A stretch of 64,000 bases of DNA from Arabidopsis thaliana (taxonomy: Eukaryota > Streptophyta > Magnoliopsida > Brassicales > Brassicaceae): the NCBI RefSeq assembly GCF_000001735.4, contig NC_003070.9, forward strand, positions 28,133,971 through 28,197,970, read 5' to 3'. Under the pieces are notes generated by a model that searched no databases, was not told where the DNA came from, and saw only the letters and a list, made by a program, of their open reading frames with translations. Positions 22,241 to 34,000 of this stretch are shown here, in pieces (position 1 is the stretch's first letter; each line of letters opens with the position of its first letter). The translations under genes and the position numbers were made by a program.

Positions 22241-23790
22241 TACAACACTATACAAATACCAATCGACACTTCAAATCTCAATATTATCGATGACCATTAA
22301 ATTTTATTTATTTTTATCTCAATCTCAATTTTGTAACTAAAAAATATATACTATAACCTTTTTATCTATTTTTGTTAAAGTTGATGATATTTTATCAAAA
22401 AATAGCCCCACTTTTCAAAACTAAAAAACAAAATATTCCTAACTTATTTTCTTTTATTAGGTTTAGTTTTCAAGTACAAATCACAAAATTGAAAACAGTA
22501 ATTTCACAGAATGATAGGAAATCATAATTTATGTTGATGTAATGATATAATCAAAAAATAATTATACAGTAACGCTGCTGATTCAATATGTTCCACTACA
22601 ATTTTTGTTACATACACAGATTTGGTGACCTCGGTTTAATCGAAGGAAGGACACTTGGAAAATCATTATTTTATTTTGGATTACTTGTTTTTTGTTTTTG
22701 TGGCAGTGAAGTGTTACAGACTTGGGATAGTGATATGGCAAAGGAGCGCCACTGTTTTTTTTTTTAACATTTATTACTCTCATGATTTTTTGAAGTGACT
22801 AATCTTCAGAAATACACGTATAAAGTACGTATTTTATACATGAGTTTACTAGTAGTAGTGTTCATAAATAGGAAGATCATCAAGTGGTCCGGTCCGGTGA
22901 TGGTATTGGGAAGTAGATCCAGAAAGAAAAGAAGAAAAAACATTGATAAAAGTCATGGATTTGATACGTTAAAGCTGACTAATAAATATAATAGACCCCT
23001 CAAATTCATTAAATTCACACAATGAATGTCTCTTTTGACTTGTGTATAATCAAAAGTTTGATAGGATACACGTGATTTGTTTTTCCTACTGATCGAAACA
23101 TTACACACATCAAGTAGCTCTAATATTGTATCAAACCAAGTTGTATTAGAGAATTGGTTTATGTTGGTTTGAAATCCAACCCAAGAGTTCAGGTTTTTTG
23201 TTTTGTTTTTAAGTGATGGAAATGGAATAAAAGAAAACAGAGGAAGCAGGAAAGAGGGGAGCAAGCGAATATGCATGGAAAGAGTCAAAGTGGGTAAGCT
23301 CTCTCATACCTAACATTCCATTTTCGCATCACCATTCCCAGCTAAACCAGCCTATTTTATGCACACATACATACTATCTCACACTTGTCGATTTCTGATT
23401 CGTTCGGTATGAGCCCATCAAAATCAACATTACTACTTCAATATCAAAGGAATTAGATAGATACACAAAGTGATACAAGTGTGTTCAGGTATTGCTGCTT
23501 ATCCACTATCCATGAACACCTTTTGAAAGAAGCAAAGTTTTCACTTTCACCTGAAATCTAACTGATAAACGATTCAGAAGTGCATTTGTCTGATCACAAT
23601 TCATAAGTGCATTTGTTACAAAAGCATATCAACTTTGCGTTCCATTCAAACAAAACAGAGATTGTATTAGTTCGTCTACACATAAACATTAACATGAAAC
23701 AAAAGACCGATAATAGACAAGAAAAGTTTTTAAAAAAAATGGAGGCAGAGGAGTCTACTTGAAGAGTTGATCCAATGATATGTAAAACTC
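22241..23790. other. Intergenic between FAB1 and RPS9
   Basis: About 1.5 kb holding the FAB1 promoter and the 3' flank of the plastid S9 gene. An open frame of 111 codons on the minus strand (22953-23288) has no recognisable domain and poor protein character. No RNA gene or transposon recognised. Confidence 0.5.
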
Positions 23791-25232
23791 TTAACGCTTG
23801 GAGAATTGTGGGGCTTTACGCGCCTTCTTGAGCCCGGCCTTCTTTCTTTCAACCACTCTCGCATCTCTAGTGAGCAAACCTTCCTTCTTCAAAGGCGATC
23901 TGTGGTCTGCACTTACCTTCAGGAGTGCACGTGCGACTCCCAAGGTAATTGCTTGAGCTTGACCTGAGAGACCGCCTCCATGGGCTTTCACAAATATGTC
24001 GTAGCTATTCTCATATCCTAAAGTCACCAATGGTACTTTAACATACTGAAGCCACAATGGATTTCCCTGAAGGTACTCCTGAAAAAGGTTTACAATGATC
24101 ATCATCAGCAATATACGTATGGATTCAAATCTTTCCCATTCACAACAAAACAGCTTGTCAAAACCCCCCAAACTTTTATCATAATCTCTCCTTGTTAACA
24201 CTTTCTCAGCCACTTATCCTAAGTCTAAACAGCCTAGAATTTATCATATGAACTATTTGTTCAGAAATTTCTTCCAGTTTCACCTTAATCTATAACGTGC
24301 TGATGCAGCTCCCAGGTCACAAAGAACTACATACAGATAACGTCTGATCACAAGACTAATACCGATACAGTTTGATCACTTTCTCAGCCACTTATCCTAG
24401 TCTAAAGTCTAAATAGCCTAGAATTCATCATATAAACTATTTGTTCAGAGAGTTCTTCCAGTTTCAACTTAATCTGTAACGCGCTGATATAACTCATCTA
24501 TCAAAAAGAAGTACATAAAGATACAGTTTGATCACAAGACTAGTATACCCTACATAACAGAGAATATCTTCATAAAGGTCAAGACTTTCTCTCCTACAAA
24601 CTGCTACAATTTATACTACTAAATGCTTCAATCGATTACACACTATGCATGATGTCAGTCTCTTGCAGGTATCAGATATTCATATAAACCAAGAATATGT
24701 TCAAACGGGGGTAAGTGGACTGCTTTCATAGCTTTAGCTGTTAAAATACCAATTTCAAGTTCAAATCTTAATCTCATATGAGTAGTCAATTCTCAGCTGT
24801 ATAAACTCCAAATTCAAGGCCTAAGCAAACACATCAAGCGACTAAGCAACAGTGTAAAAGCCAATAAGATAATGAAATTAGAAATAAATTTACCTTGGCA
24901 TCACGATAGTTGATGATAACCTTCCCAGTACCTTCCTGAAGAACAACTCTAGCGATTGCGCACTTACGTCGTCCAGTGCCAATAATCTTCTGAGCAGCAA
25001 ATCCTCCGGGAAGCCTCGATTTGACGTATTTCTTCAGTTCAACTATCTCCTCCTCCTCCGGTGGAGCAGATACCGTGGCGGTGATAGATAGAGAAGCGCG
25101 GCGTGCGGATTTCGCCGGTAATGCGAATACTGAATTCGCGCGGGGGAAGGAAATGGTGTTAGGTCTTTGAGAAACTTGGGAGGAGAACGAGAGTGAAGAG
25201 AGAGAAGAGGCGAGGTTCGTAATCGACGCCAT
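23791..25232 (-). CDS. RPS9: Plastid 30S ribosomal protein S9 (uS9c)
   Basis: Two exons, 24894-25232 and 23791-24078, give 208 residues. The N-terminus is a Ser/Ala-rich chloroplast transit peptide ([19 protein letters not shown]). The mature part has the S9 hallmarks: [20 protein letters not shown], then after the intron [27 protein letters not shown], and the basic C-terminal tail ending [12 protein letters not shown], whose last Lys-Arg reaches the P-site tRNA in bacterial ribosomes. The intron falls after NYRDAK. Acts in the small subunit of the chloroplast ribosome. I take it as At1g74970. The single intron (815 bp) contains an internal duplication (separate entry). Confidence 0.95.
24201..24545. 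repeat. 178-bp tandem duplication inside the RPS9 intron
   Basis: The segment beginning CTTTCTCAGCCACTTATCCT occurs at 24201 and again at 24379. Both copies continue through CTATTTGTTCAGA and TTCTTCCAGTTTCA to GATCACAAGACTA. Copies differ by several substitutions and small indels, so the duplication is old but clear. Confidence 0.85.
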
Positions 25233-25866
25233 TGTCGCTGAACGAAGAAGATAACGTCGAGCAAAGTGAAGCTGAGCTCAGGAGTTTCGTTGAACAGGTA
25301 AAAAGGAAGAAGATAACGAGCAGAGTGAAGATGAGATTAGGCACGGTCCCTCTCGCTTCATGAGCTTTCCAACTTATTGAATCGGCCCATTAGAGCCCAT
25401 TAAAAACCTTCATTGGGCTTAACAAGGAGCTTGAAAACACAAATACTCTGTGTAGATTCGTTACATATGTTAACAAAAACAAAATGGTCAAAACAAAAAT
25501 TTACATCACATCATTGTCATTTAGTTAATTTCCATGTTCTTTTGCCATCTACTCCAAATTACACGATTAAATGTGAAGCTTTAAATTCATCTGTGCGATA
25601 ATCATATATTAAGGATCATATACTATAATCAGCATTCATGTTGATCAATCTGCAGATGTAGCACGAGAACAAGCTTATGACGATTTTTCACAAAGCGGAA
25701 GATTGGAGAATCAAATATTACAAGCAGATGCAAATTTTTTATAAGAATGTAAAAGTAGCTCTAAACATTAATTGTCAAAATAACAAAAATCGTAGACAAT
25801 GTATAATAATAGTTTCAAAAACATTGTCAAAAAAACAGACTCAGATTCATCAAAAGATACTTTCCA
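25233..25866. other. Intergenic between RPS9 and RING gene
   Basis: About 630 bp: leader and promoter of RPS9 and the 3' flank of the RING gene. GGGCTTAA and GCCCATT (telo-box/site II-like) motifs near 25386-25420 suit a ribosomal protein promoter. No further gene seen. Confidence 0.5.
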
Positions 25867-26280
25867 TTACAACAAGAAATTTGAAAACCGTAAACCAGTT
25901 GGCATGGCAGCAAAACTTGAATGCCCACCAAAGAAACTAGACCCATGATGTCTTTGTTCAAGACGAGGTCGAGCTGTTTCAGTCCTAGTCGCAGCTGGTC
26001 GATTAGGGACAGTAACACCACTATTGAGTTTCGATCTCGGATCAGAAGATGGCTTACCCATTCCATACAAAGGAACCAAAGTATCTTCCTTAACCAAAGC
26101 TTTACAAACAGGACAATGATTTGATTTAGAATGGTAATGGAGCCACTTGTAGAGACAAGGCCAACAGAACAAATGACCACATAGAGTCACGATCGGTTCT
26201 CTTGCCAATTCAAGACAGATATTGCATCCAAAGTTGTTTGATGCATCATCTTCTTCGTTCGTGATGGTGTTAATAGCCAT
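25867..26280 (-). CDS. RING-HC E3 ubiquitin ligase, short RMA-like
   Basis: Single coding exon of 137 residues starting MAINTITNEEDDASNNFGCN. The RING is near residues 19-62: CNICLELAREPIVTLCGHLF, CWPCLYKWL and NHCPVC, giving all eight C3HC4 ligands (C-x2-C, C-x-H-x2-C-x2-C, C-P-x-C). The region after the RING (DTLVPLYGMGKPSSDPRSK) is like RMA-type ligases, but the C-terminal transmembrane anchor of RMA proteins is absent; the chain ends GLRFSNFLL. It is probably a soluble E3. The frame extends ten codons upstream to another ATG, but that part is 5' leader intron sequence (intron 26297-26461), so 26280 is the start. Likely At1g74990. Confidence 0.9.
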   Translation of the reverse strand: MAINTITNEEDDASNNFGCNICLELAREPIVTLCGHLFCWPCLYKWLHYHSKSNHCPVCKALVKEDTLVPLYGMGKPSSDPRSKLNSGVTVPNRPAATRTETARPRLEQRHHGSSFFGGHSSFAAMPTGLRFSNFLL

Positions 26281-26296
26281 TGTAAGATCTTTTTTC

Positions 26297-26461
26297 CTGC
26301 ACACATGCAATGAAATTAACGAATGAGATGAAAAACTCTAAAACCCTTAAACGCGGTTTCATATAGAATTGATCAAACATGCAGAGAAATACAAAAATTT
26401 CACGTAGATTTGATTCAAAGTTTCGATTTTTACGAGAAGGGACAGCGTCTGAAAGATTTAC
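26297..26461 (-). other. 5' leader intron of RING gene
   Basis: A GT-AG intron with GCCGAG|GTAAATC as donor and TGTGCAG|GAAAAAAG as acceptor lies 16 bases upstream of the ATG. It decides the start codon by removing the upstream in-frame ATG. Confidence 0.65.
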
Positions 26462-27599
26462 CTCGGCGATGAGATAGAGGTTTCTGATGTACGATCGCAG
26501 AGATTAGAAGAGTCGGTGAAAGAAACTAGGAATACTGTTGTTTATATACTAACGGATTAACAAAACAAAAAAAAAAGGAAAAAAGTTGTTATTCTTCTTA
26601 TGGCTGACCAAGCTTCCTTCATGTAATTATCAGATGATTTTTAAAGATTTAATAACATAATTTAAATAAAATTAGTTTATTTCCTTGGTTTCAATTCAAA
26701 TTAAATGTCAGTTTTGACTTTTGACTAATAGTTTTGTTTACCAAAAATAATTATCGTTTTATGATTCTATACCTTTAAATTAAGTGAACGAATTACAGAA
26801 TTTTAGTACTCGATCAAAAACAATACTAATACATATTGAACATTGCATTAAATTTTGTTTTATCCCTACCAAAATAAATAAATTAGTTTCATTGTTACTT
26901 GAAAAATGCCCAACCTAACGTTAAAACACGTAGTAGTGATTATTGTTTACAACATTTGTCCAATTATTAAAGTCAAACAATCCATAAACTGTTTACGCTA
27001 AAACTTGTGATTTTGACGGTTGCGGGATTCTAGATGATCATTGGTCACCTTGTACCCAAAGAAATCCTATTATATTATTTTGGAAAGTACATTTGAAATG
27101 TAACCTTAATTTTTGTAATTAATTACATGACAATGATATTAGAAAAATTTAATCAAAAACAAAATCTTTTAATGACGTTATTAAGGTTACCAAAATTCAT
27201 TTAACGACAATATTCATTTCTTAATTATAGGGCTTATTGGATCTAAAGACGGGTCATCAAAGATTTTCTAAACTGAATCAAAATATACCGAATATTCAAA
27301 TATTTATCTCTTACCAAATATAAACAAATAAGTTCGTAAAACAATTTAATATTTTATATACGAAATCAATTAAATCTTAATTACATAAAAATTAGCACAA
27401 AAAAAAAGTATTCAACAATTACAATTTTATCAAATCTCTCTGTTATATAAGTTTTGATAATATATTCGAATAAAGTGTAATATAACTTTTCAATTTGTAC
27501 TCTTTAACTAATTTAAGCTAATTAATATATTTGTTAATCTTATACCTATCAAAACCGACTATCGTTTCTTATCTCTATAGTATTTTTGCAAGACTTTTT

Positions 27600-28351
27600 G
27601 GTGGATTTTGGTAAAAGTGCATTCGGGTCATATGGTACATTCTCCTATTAAATAAATATGGTGCACTCCTATGTTATTAGCTAAAATATTTAGATTATAA
27701 TTAGAGTCATATCATAAATAAAATTAATATTATTAAATAAATGGCTTTTTGGCAAGACAGATTTGGAGAAATGGGGTTTTGAATCAACAATAATAAAAAG
27801 GTAAAATATAATTAATTCACAATACGGGTTAAATCTTTAATTTATTATTTTTTAAGACCACTAATATTAAACATATCAAATCATCCTAATTTAGAAAAGG
27901 TTATATAAAACCAAAAAATTATGTGGTATGTATAATGTTACTATATATAAAATTAAACTATAAAATATAAATGTATTAGAGAATGATGCAATTTATAAAA
28001 CTCTTATATATAATAAATAATTCTTAAATTTTAAAAATTACTACTTTAAAAAAAATCACGGGACAGGTAAAGAAATTACAGAACGGGTTTTATTTTGGAA
28101 TTGGGTTATATGGTGGATGTATTTGAATCAATATTTATAAAATTTTAAAATATTATTAATATACTGTTTTAAGAAGGGTTAAAACTTCAGTTTTTTAACA
28201 ATTGTCTCATGGATTCGTGGTATAGCGTTACTTAATAACAATTATAAACTGTAAAATATAAATATTTTATAAAAATAAAATTTGTAAGTTTTAATATATA
28301 TTACCTTTAAAAAATAAATAGTCCCGCGGTATATCGCAGGTTAAAATCTAG
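27600..28351 (+). mobile_element. Degenerate non-autonomous Helitron (ATREP-like) remnant
   Basis: The 3' end is well formed: an imperfect GC-rich hairpin (CCCGCG-GTATAT-CGCAGG, 28323-28340) is followed eight bases later by the terminus CTAG (28348-28351) and a host T. This matches Arabidopsis ATREP/Helitron ends (hairpin then CTRR, inserted between A and T). The 5' end is not clear; the left limit is a guess from the texture of the block. No Rep/helicase ORF is present, so the element would be non-autonomous. Confidence 0.55.
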
Positions 28352-28549
28352 TAATTATATATTATGAATAAAATAATTTAGATAAAGTTAGAGATCAAAT
28401 CCTATTACATCTAGAAAAATACCAGTCTATATATTTGTGATTTTTATTGTTGTAACAATTGTGGTGATTAGTTTACGATTTTAAACATATCAACAACAAA
28501 AATAATTCAGAAAAGAAAACGCACTCAATTAATATAGTTTTTTTATAGA

Positions 28550-28807
28550 ATGAAACTTAAACCTTTTTACACGTATAAAATGCTTTTTAGTGTAACGGTT
28601 AAGACTTCATCTTCAGATAAATATTTTAGGACCTTAATATATAATGGTAACTTTAAAATTGTTCTAGACGACGGTATTATTAATATTATCAAATACTTAG
28701 TACAACGAATCAAATTGACTGGAACTATAGGAATGTTCGAAATGGAACATGATCCAACAAATATCATACGTGGTGGATTAACTTGCTTCACATATAATTT
28801 GTGCTGA
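28550..28807 (+). CDS. Orphan 85-codon ORF next to Helitron remnant
   Basis: An uninterrupted ORF from ATG to TGA in very AT-rich DNA where such length is unexpected. The product is of mixed character (IYNGNFKIVLDDGIINII, then GTIGMFEMEHDPTNIIRGGL), matches no family I know, and has no signal peptide or membrane span. It lies 200 bp past the Helitron end and may be a captured or decayed gene fragment. No promoter is obvious. Confidence 0.2.
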   Translation: MKLKPFYTYKMLFSVTVKTSSSDKYFRTLIYNGNFKIVLDDGIINIIKYLVQRIKLTGTIGMFEMEHDPTNIIRGGLTCFTYNLC

Positions 28808-29679
28808 AGTCCAAATAATAATATACATGGATTCTGGAAGTATTATAGTTGGGTATAAAGTCTTGTTGCATTTGCATTTATTTCTTGTACGCAATGCGGC
28901 TAAGCAACTTTCATTATCCTTACCATAAAAAGAACAAAAACAATCGTATCATATTCTCACTCTGCACGAAAAGTCAAGTCACGTAAATTGTTAAAAGATT
29001 GGGGATTTGAATATTGTATCAGAAAAATGTTATTTAATCTACAATTTTAAACTATATTAAAACACATAATTAACTAAGAAATCCTTTGTAATCTCTTAAA
29101 GTCACTAAAAATCTAATGCTTAAAATATTTCCAATCACAATGAATTTTAAAGTTTTTTTTACCAAATCAATTGTTCTATATTACTATATTTTATAACTTT
29201 TTAAAACTCTATGGTTGAATAACATAATATTTTGTTTTAACACAAATCATTTTAAATGGTAGATTGAATACACTTCCTTAGTTTTGAAAAAATACACTAA
29301 AAGTATGAAATGATGTTTTTTTTTTAATTACAAAACGATAACTCGAAAACGATGGTTTAATGAAATTATTTGATGAAATAAAGTTATCATAAACATCCTT
29401 AATCTCTTCTTATACATGTCAACTTTGACCATGACATGAATGGATCGCATTCCCAATTTACTAACACAAAAAAAAATGAGGAAATACGAAAACAGTAGTA
29501 TAAAAATAGAGCAAAGCCGGTGAGAAAAAACAAGAAACACAGAAACAGAACATAAATTAAAGAAGACTCACATTCAAGAATCTCTCTCTTCTCCTCCTCT
29601 CATTCTCTCAGCGGCTTCTTCTTCTTCCTTTTTCTTTCACATCACACAACACAACCACTGTGATCTTGATTTGTTACCA

Positions 29680-30616
29680 ATGACGACGTTCAATTACTAT
29701 TTAGCGGAGCATCCAACGATCGTTAACTTCCGTTGGAGTCCAACCCAATCCTACGCCTCCACGTGGTCTTTCCTCTTCACCGCCGTCTCATCTTACATCA
29801 TCGCCGCCGTCACTCTCCACCTCCTCCTCCTCATAACCCTCTCCCTCTCTAACCGCCGCCGCGGATTCTCCCTCGGTCCAATCCCAGCTCTACACAGCTT
29901 AACCATTTCCATAATCTCCGCCGTCATATTCGTCGGTATCCTCCTCTCCGCCGCAGCAGAGATCAGAGACACGCGGTGGCTATGGCGTCGCACCCGCACC
30001 ACTGCTCTCCAATGGTTCCTCTGCTTTCCCGTAGGTACACGCGCTTCGGGACGCGTGTTCTTCTGGTCATACGCGTTTTACCTCTCAAGATTCCTTCACT
30101 TGTTCCGTACTTTCTTCTCCGTGATACGACGTCGTAAACTCAGCTTCTTCCAGCTTATCAACCAGTCTTCTCTTCTCTGTATCTCCTTCCTCTGGCTCGA
30201 ATATTCCCAATCCTTTCAGGTATAAAATAACCGGGTTACCACACATTAAACCGGAATCAATTACCGAATTTATAAATTTGAACCGTTCTTCCTGGTTTTG
30301 GTTTCTGTAGGTGGTAGCGATACTATTAACGACCGTTTCGTACGCCGTTGTGTACGGTTACAGGTTCTGGACGGAGATTGGGTTGCGTGGCGCGTGTTTT
30401 CCGTTTGTCGGAAACTGTCAAGCCATTCTGTTAGGGTGTATGACGGTTTGCCACGTAGGCGTACTCTGTATACACCTGGTCAAACGCGGCGGTTGTAACG
30501 GTATCGGTGCTTGGTTGTTTAACTCTGTTCTTAACGCCGTTATCACGTTGCTCTACTTGAAGTTTTATTGCAAGACGCGTTCAATGATGACCAAGGCTAA
30601 TCACAACACCACATAA
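29680..30616 (+). CDS. ELO/GNS1-SUR4-like membrane protein
   Basis: Two exons, 29680-30219 and 30311-30616, give 281 residues. The start is the ATG at 29680; the frame extends three codons upstream only to a TTG. About seven hydrophobic segments are visible, including SFLFTAVSSYIIAAVTLHLL and LHSLTISIISAVIFVGILLS. The region FWSYAFYLSRFLHLFRTFF matches the ELO-family helix before the catalytic core, and SYAVVYGYRFWTEIGLRG matches its later segment. ELO proteins condense malonyl-CoA with very-long-chain acyl-CoA in the ER. However the family HxxHH box is replaced here by FLWLEYSQSFQ, so catalysis is doubtful. Probably At1g75000. Confidence 0.85.
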
Positions 30617-31023
30617 ACCTTAATCATTTTTGTATTATTGAAATCATCCGGAAAAAAAAAATCAGACTTCAGCTAAAATATGAAAACTGGAGATCAGATT
30701 TATTCTGTTGATGTTGTTGTTGTATGATAATTAGGAATAGGAATCATTGTAGTCTTGCTCTCCGACACAAAATATATTATATAATTTTGCATTATAATAG
30801 CTTATTTTGATCTTTTGAAGATTCGTCACTTTTCTCAGGTTGCAAGGAAAGAAAAAGTCAGGTAGCTTTCGGTATTGAATTCGTTTCTTTTAAACATCTA
30901 ATCAAAGAAAAGGAGTTTTTAAGTCACAGGAATACTTTTTATGAATCACGTTTTGTCATAATAATAACCTGAGAAAAGACAAAATCGATATGCACTATAT
31001 AGTTACAGCATTGCCGGATGATA
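30617..31023. other. Intergenic between ELO-like gene and ARC3 (tail to tail)
   Basis: About 400 bp shared by the 3' UTRs of two converging genes. No other feature seen. Confidence 0.5.
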
Positions 31024-34000
31024 TCAATCTCCGGCGTCCACTTGTTTCCGGTCAATGAGAACACCGTCGTCCCAAGTTTCAGAGTATCTGTAGGAAATAG
31101 CCGTCAACAATTTTGAATAAACTTGGGGTTGCTCCTTTTCTGATTAAGATAGGGAAAAGTTTTTTTTAAGAGTCACTGACCTTGTTCCATCCAAATCTAT
31201 ACAGAGGAATTGTCCGTGGCGCCAACCATCTTTGAAATGTCCAAAGAATATCTCACCGGACTTTGAATAGAACCGGCCTTCGCCACTGGCTTTTCCTTTC
31301 CAGAAATTTGCAAACCATCGATCACCTTTGTGGAAATAAAACCAACCCTGCAAGACAAATGAACAAGTTTTGTTTTTCTAATAAGAGATATATTTGTACA
31401 GTCCTTTATCAAACCTATTCGATATATTGGGGAAGTAGGAAACGCATTTTAAATGGCACCAGCTTGACAAAGTCTTAGGGACTTGGTGGTGAAACTAAGC
31501 AGTTGGTGCAAAAGTGTAGTCTCAATAAGCTAATCAAAATTCGAAAAGGTCAAAAGACTATTTCACCTTTCCGTGTATTAAATCTTCTCTCCATGTGCCT
31601 TGGAACACGTCTCCATTCTTGAAGTAGAATGTTCCGAGACCAGATCTTTTACCGTTGTGCCACATTCCATCATATATGCTTCCATCTCCAAGTACCAAAC
31701 GACCCTGGTGGGAATAGTCAGCTGTTACTTTCGGATTAACTAAGAAGTCTGTCTCAAACATAAGAAGAGGATCCATGGATGAATTGGTTTCAATGAATAA
31801 AACTAACAAGACAGATTACCTTTCCTTCGGGAAGGCCTCCTTGGCATCTTCCCTTGAAAAGTCCTCCTCTGTACTGCATCTCAAGAATAGGACTCCATCT
31901 TTTTGATGAATCTCGTTCAGCTTCCTAAGAATTAAAAATGGAAAATTTTCTCTCAGTTGGCATCGACTTGGACGATGTTTTTACAGAAAGACTCTTCATC
32001 ATGGTTGCAGACTGAACCAAGGAGAAAACTTTGCCTCTATATGCATTATTGTTTGAAAAAGCAGCCCACTAGTAAGAAGATGATTGATATCTCAACCTCA
32101 TAAGCTGGTACATTGCTACTTACCAGCATAGACGATGCTCGAGCGGATAGATTTCTTTGCTTTGTAAAATCAGCATATTTCTCAGATAGCAGGGTAGATG
32201 CAGTATCACTAGAGTCTTTTGTCGAGCCATTAGGGTTGAAAAATGATTCTTCTCTGGAATCAGCCTTCCTAGAGAGTTGACTGGCAACACTGAGATTACT
32301 GTTCAATTTCTTCGAAGGTCTCACACCAACAGGAAGGTTGACAATTCCCAGGCTAAGCACTGCAGTGTCTCCAGAATCAGCTTGCCATTTCTGCTCAATC
32401 TGATATCCCTGATCCATACTCCAATTGGCAATAGGCTCCCTCTGGATAGCACCAAAATCTACAAAAGATGACTTTCATTCACTTAATCACTTTTAAAGTA
32501 GTTTAGGGCGTCACTACTTCAGCACCCTATAAATAACAAGTAATAAAGCATCTCGACCAATACAACATACAAAAATAAGCAGCAACAGAAAGTTGTCTTC
32601 AATTTTGTACCTTCTACATTTTCATCTTTAAGATCCAGACGACTGTTTCTGGATGGTTCCCCCTCTTTTAATGGGTATTCACTATCATCACCGTTCTCAG
32701 AAACTTCCAGGAGGTCCTCAGAGTCAATTTCAAATTCCTCAATATTCTGATTGGAAGTTTTTACGTCAGTAGAGTCTGCTGAATCTTTAATTGAAACTGG
32801 CGTCTCTCCAAGTCCAATATTTGTTTCTTTTTGGAGCTGTGAACGATATCTCGTGAAGATATTTAAAACAAAAGGAACAAGACCAGAAAAAATGTTGCCT
32901 TTGTTGGATGTTTCCACTTCTGAAGAACTGTGATGACATTTGAGACTAGCATTAATGCTTAAAAGTGGTCACGAGAAATAGAATCTGAGTCTTGGTCAAA
33001 AGCATCATAGATCTTAATCAAACACATAAAAATATATGGTATAAATGCTGAAACCATATATTTACTTTTCTTTGTTGATTTTCAGCTAAATATGATACCA
33101 TATGCATGAGCTTGAAATTGTTAGCTGTCACTAAACATGAAGACACACCTTAGAATAAAAAACGTTGTGACACGCACTTTAGGCTCCAGATCAGGCTCAT
33201 GAACAGTAGATACTATAATATCTCCAGTGTACTCCATAGTTTGACGGAAAGTACGAAGAATTGTTTTCACGTCTTTCTTCTGGAGAGGTACCGAACTAGC
33301 CACAATGCATATAATAGCGTTTAGATCCTGCATGTTGGTAAAAGCATGGTTGAGACTTGAGAAGAAAAAGGTTACTTTGAATAACATAATTTCGTAAGAA
33401 TTATTTCAAGGAGCATATCATTCGAGAAAAATGCCAAAATACACACAAACAAAAATTTCAAATACCCTTGCTCCTTTGGGAGAGTGATACCATCTGTTTT
33501 ACCGGTTTTTTATAAGTCACTATGTTTAGATTTATTTTTTCCAATTATCAAATCCTCGAATTAATGTTTTTATATTCACTTTATTATCAGACGAATGAGG
33601 AAAAAATCAAACGAAGAACTTAAGTAGGCAGATGAATCTTCTGTCGAAAGCTCTTTAACAGATTAGAAATACCTTTAGACCAGGTCGAAAGAATGGGCAG
33701 TCATATATAGCTCGTAATATCGAAGTCTTAAGGTTGTGACCAACTCCAAAACCAACCTTTGCCTCTTTGTAACTTTCTAGAATCTGTACATAAGAGAGTT
33801 GAAGGATTGAAGACAAGCTGAAACTAAGGGTGACTATACCATACAGACAAATGAAATCTCAAGAATAGGTAAGACTATGAAGATTTTTACTACTAAAACC
33901 CAAAAGAAACAATTCCAAGAAACTTACCGTTTTAACTTCTGAACCTTCAAGTTCTTTAAGATCTTTATGCATCACATCGATGAAGTTTCCATGCATCCCC

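Larger units (their letters stand above)
26600..29560. other. AT-rich, transposon-derived intergenic block
   Basis: About 3 kb of very AT-rich DNA between the RING gene and the ELO-like gene, the largest gene-poor stretch here. It contains a Helitron-like 3' end at 28351 (separate entry) and an 85-codon orphan ORF at 28550. The remainder has no coding signal. Confidence 0.6.

Noticed and set aside
22953-23288. 111-codon minus-strand ORF between FAB1 and RPS9
   Set aside because: No recognisable domain, Asn/Ser/Phe-rich composition as in AT-rich noncoding DNA, no splice partners or promoter evidence.
23190-23330. Possible microRNA-like segment (AAAGAGTCAAAGTGGG and CTCTCTC words)
   Set aside because: I could not find a paired arm for a hairpin and no known miRNA matched.
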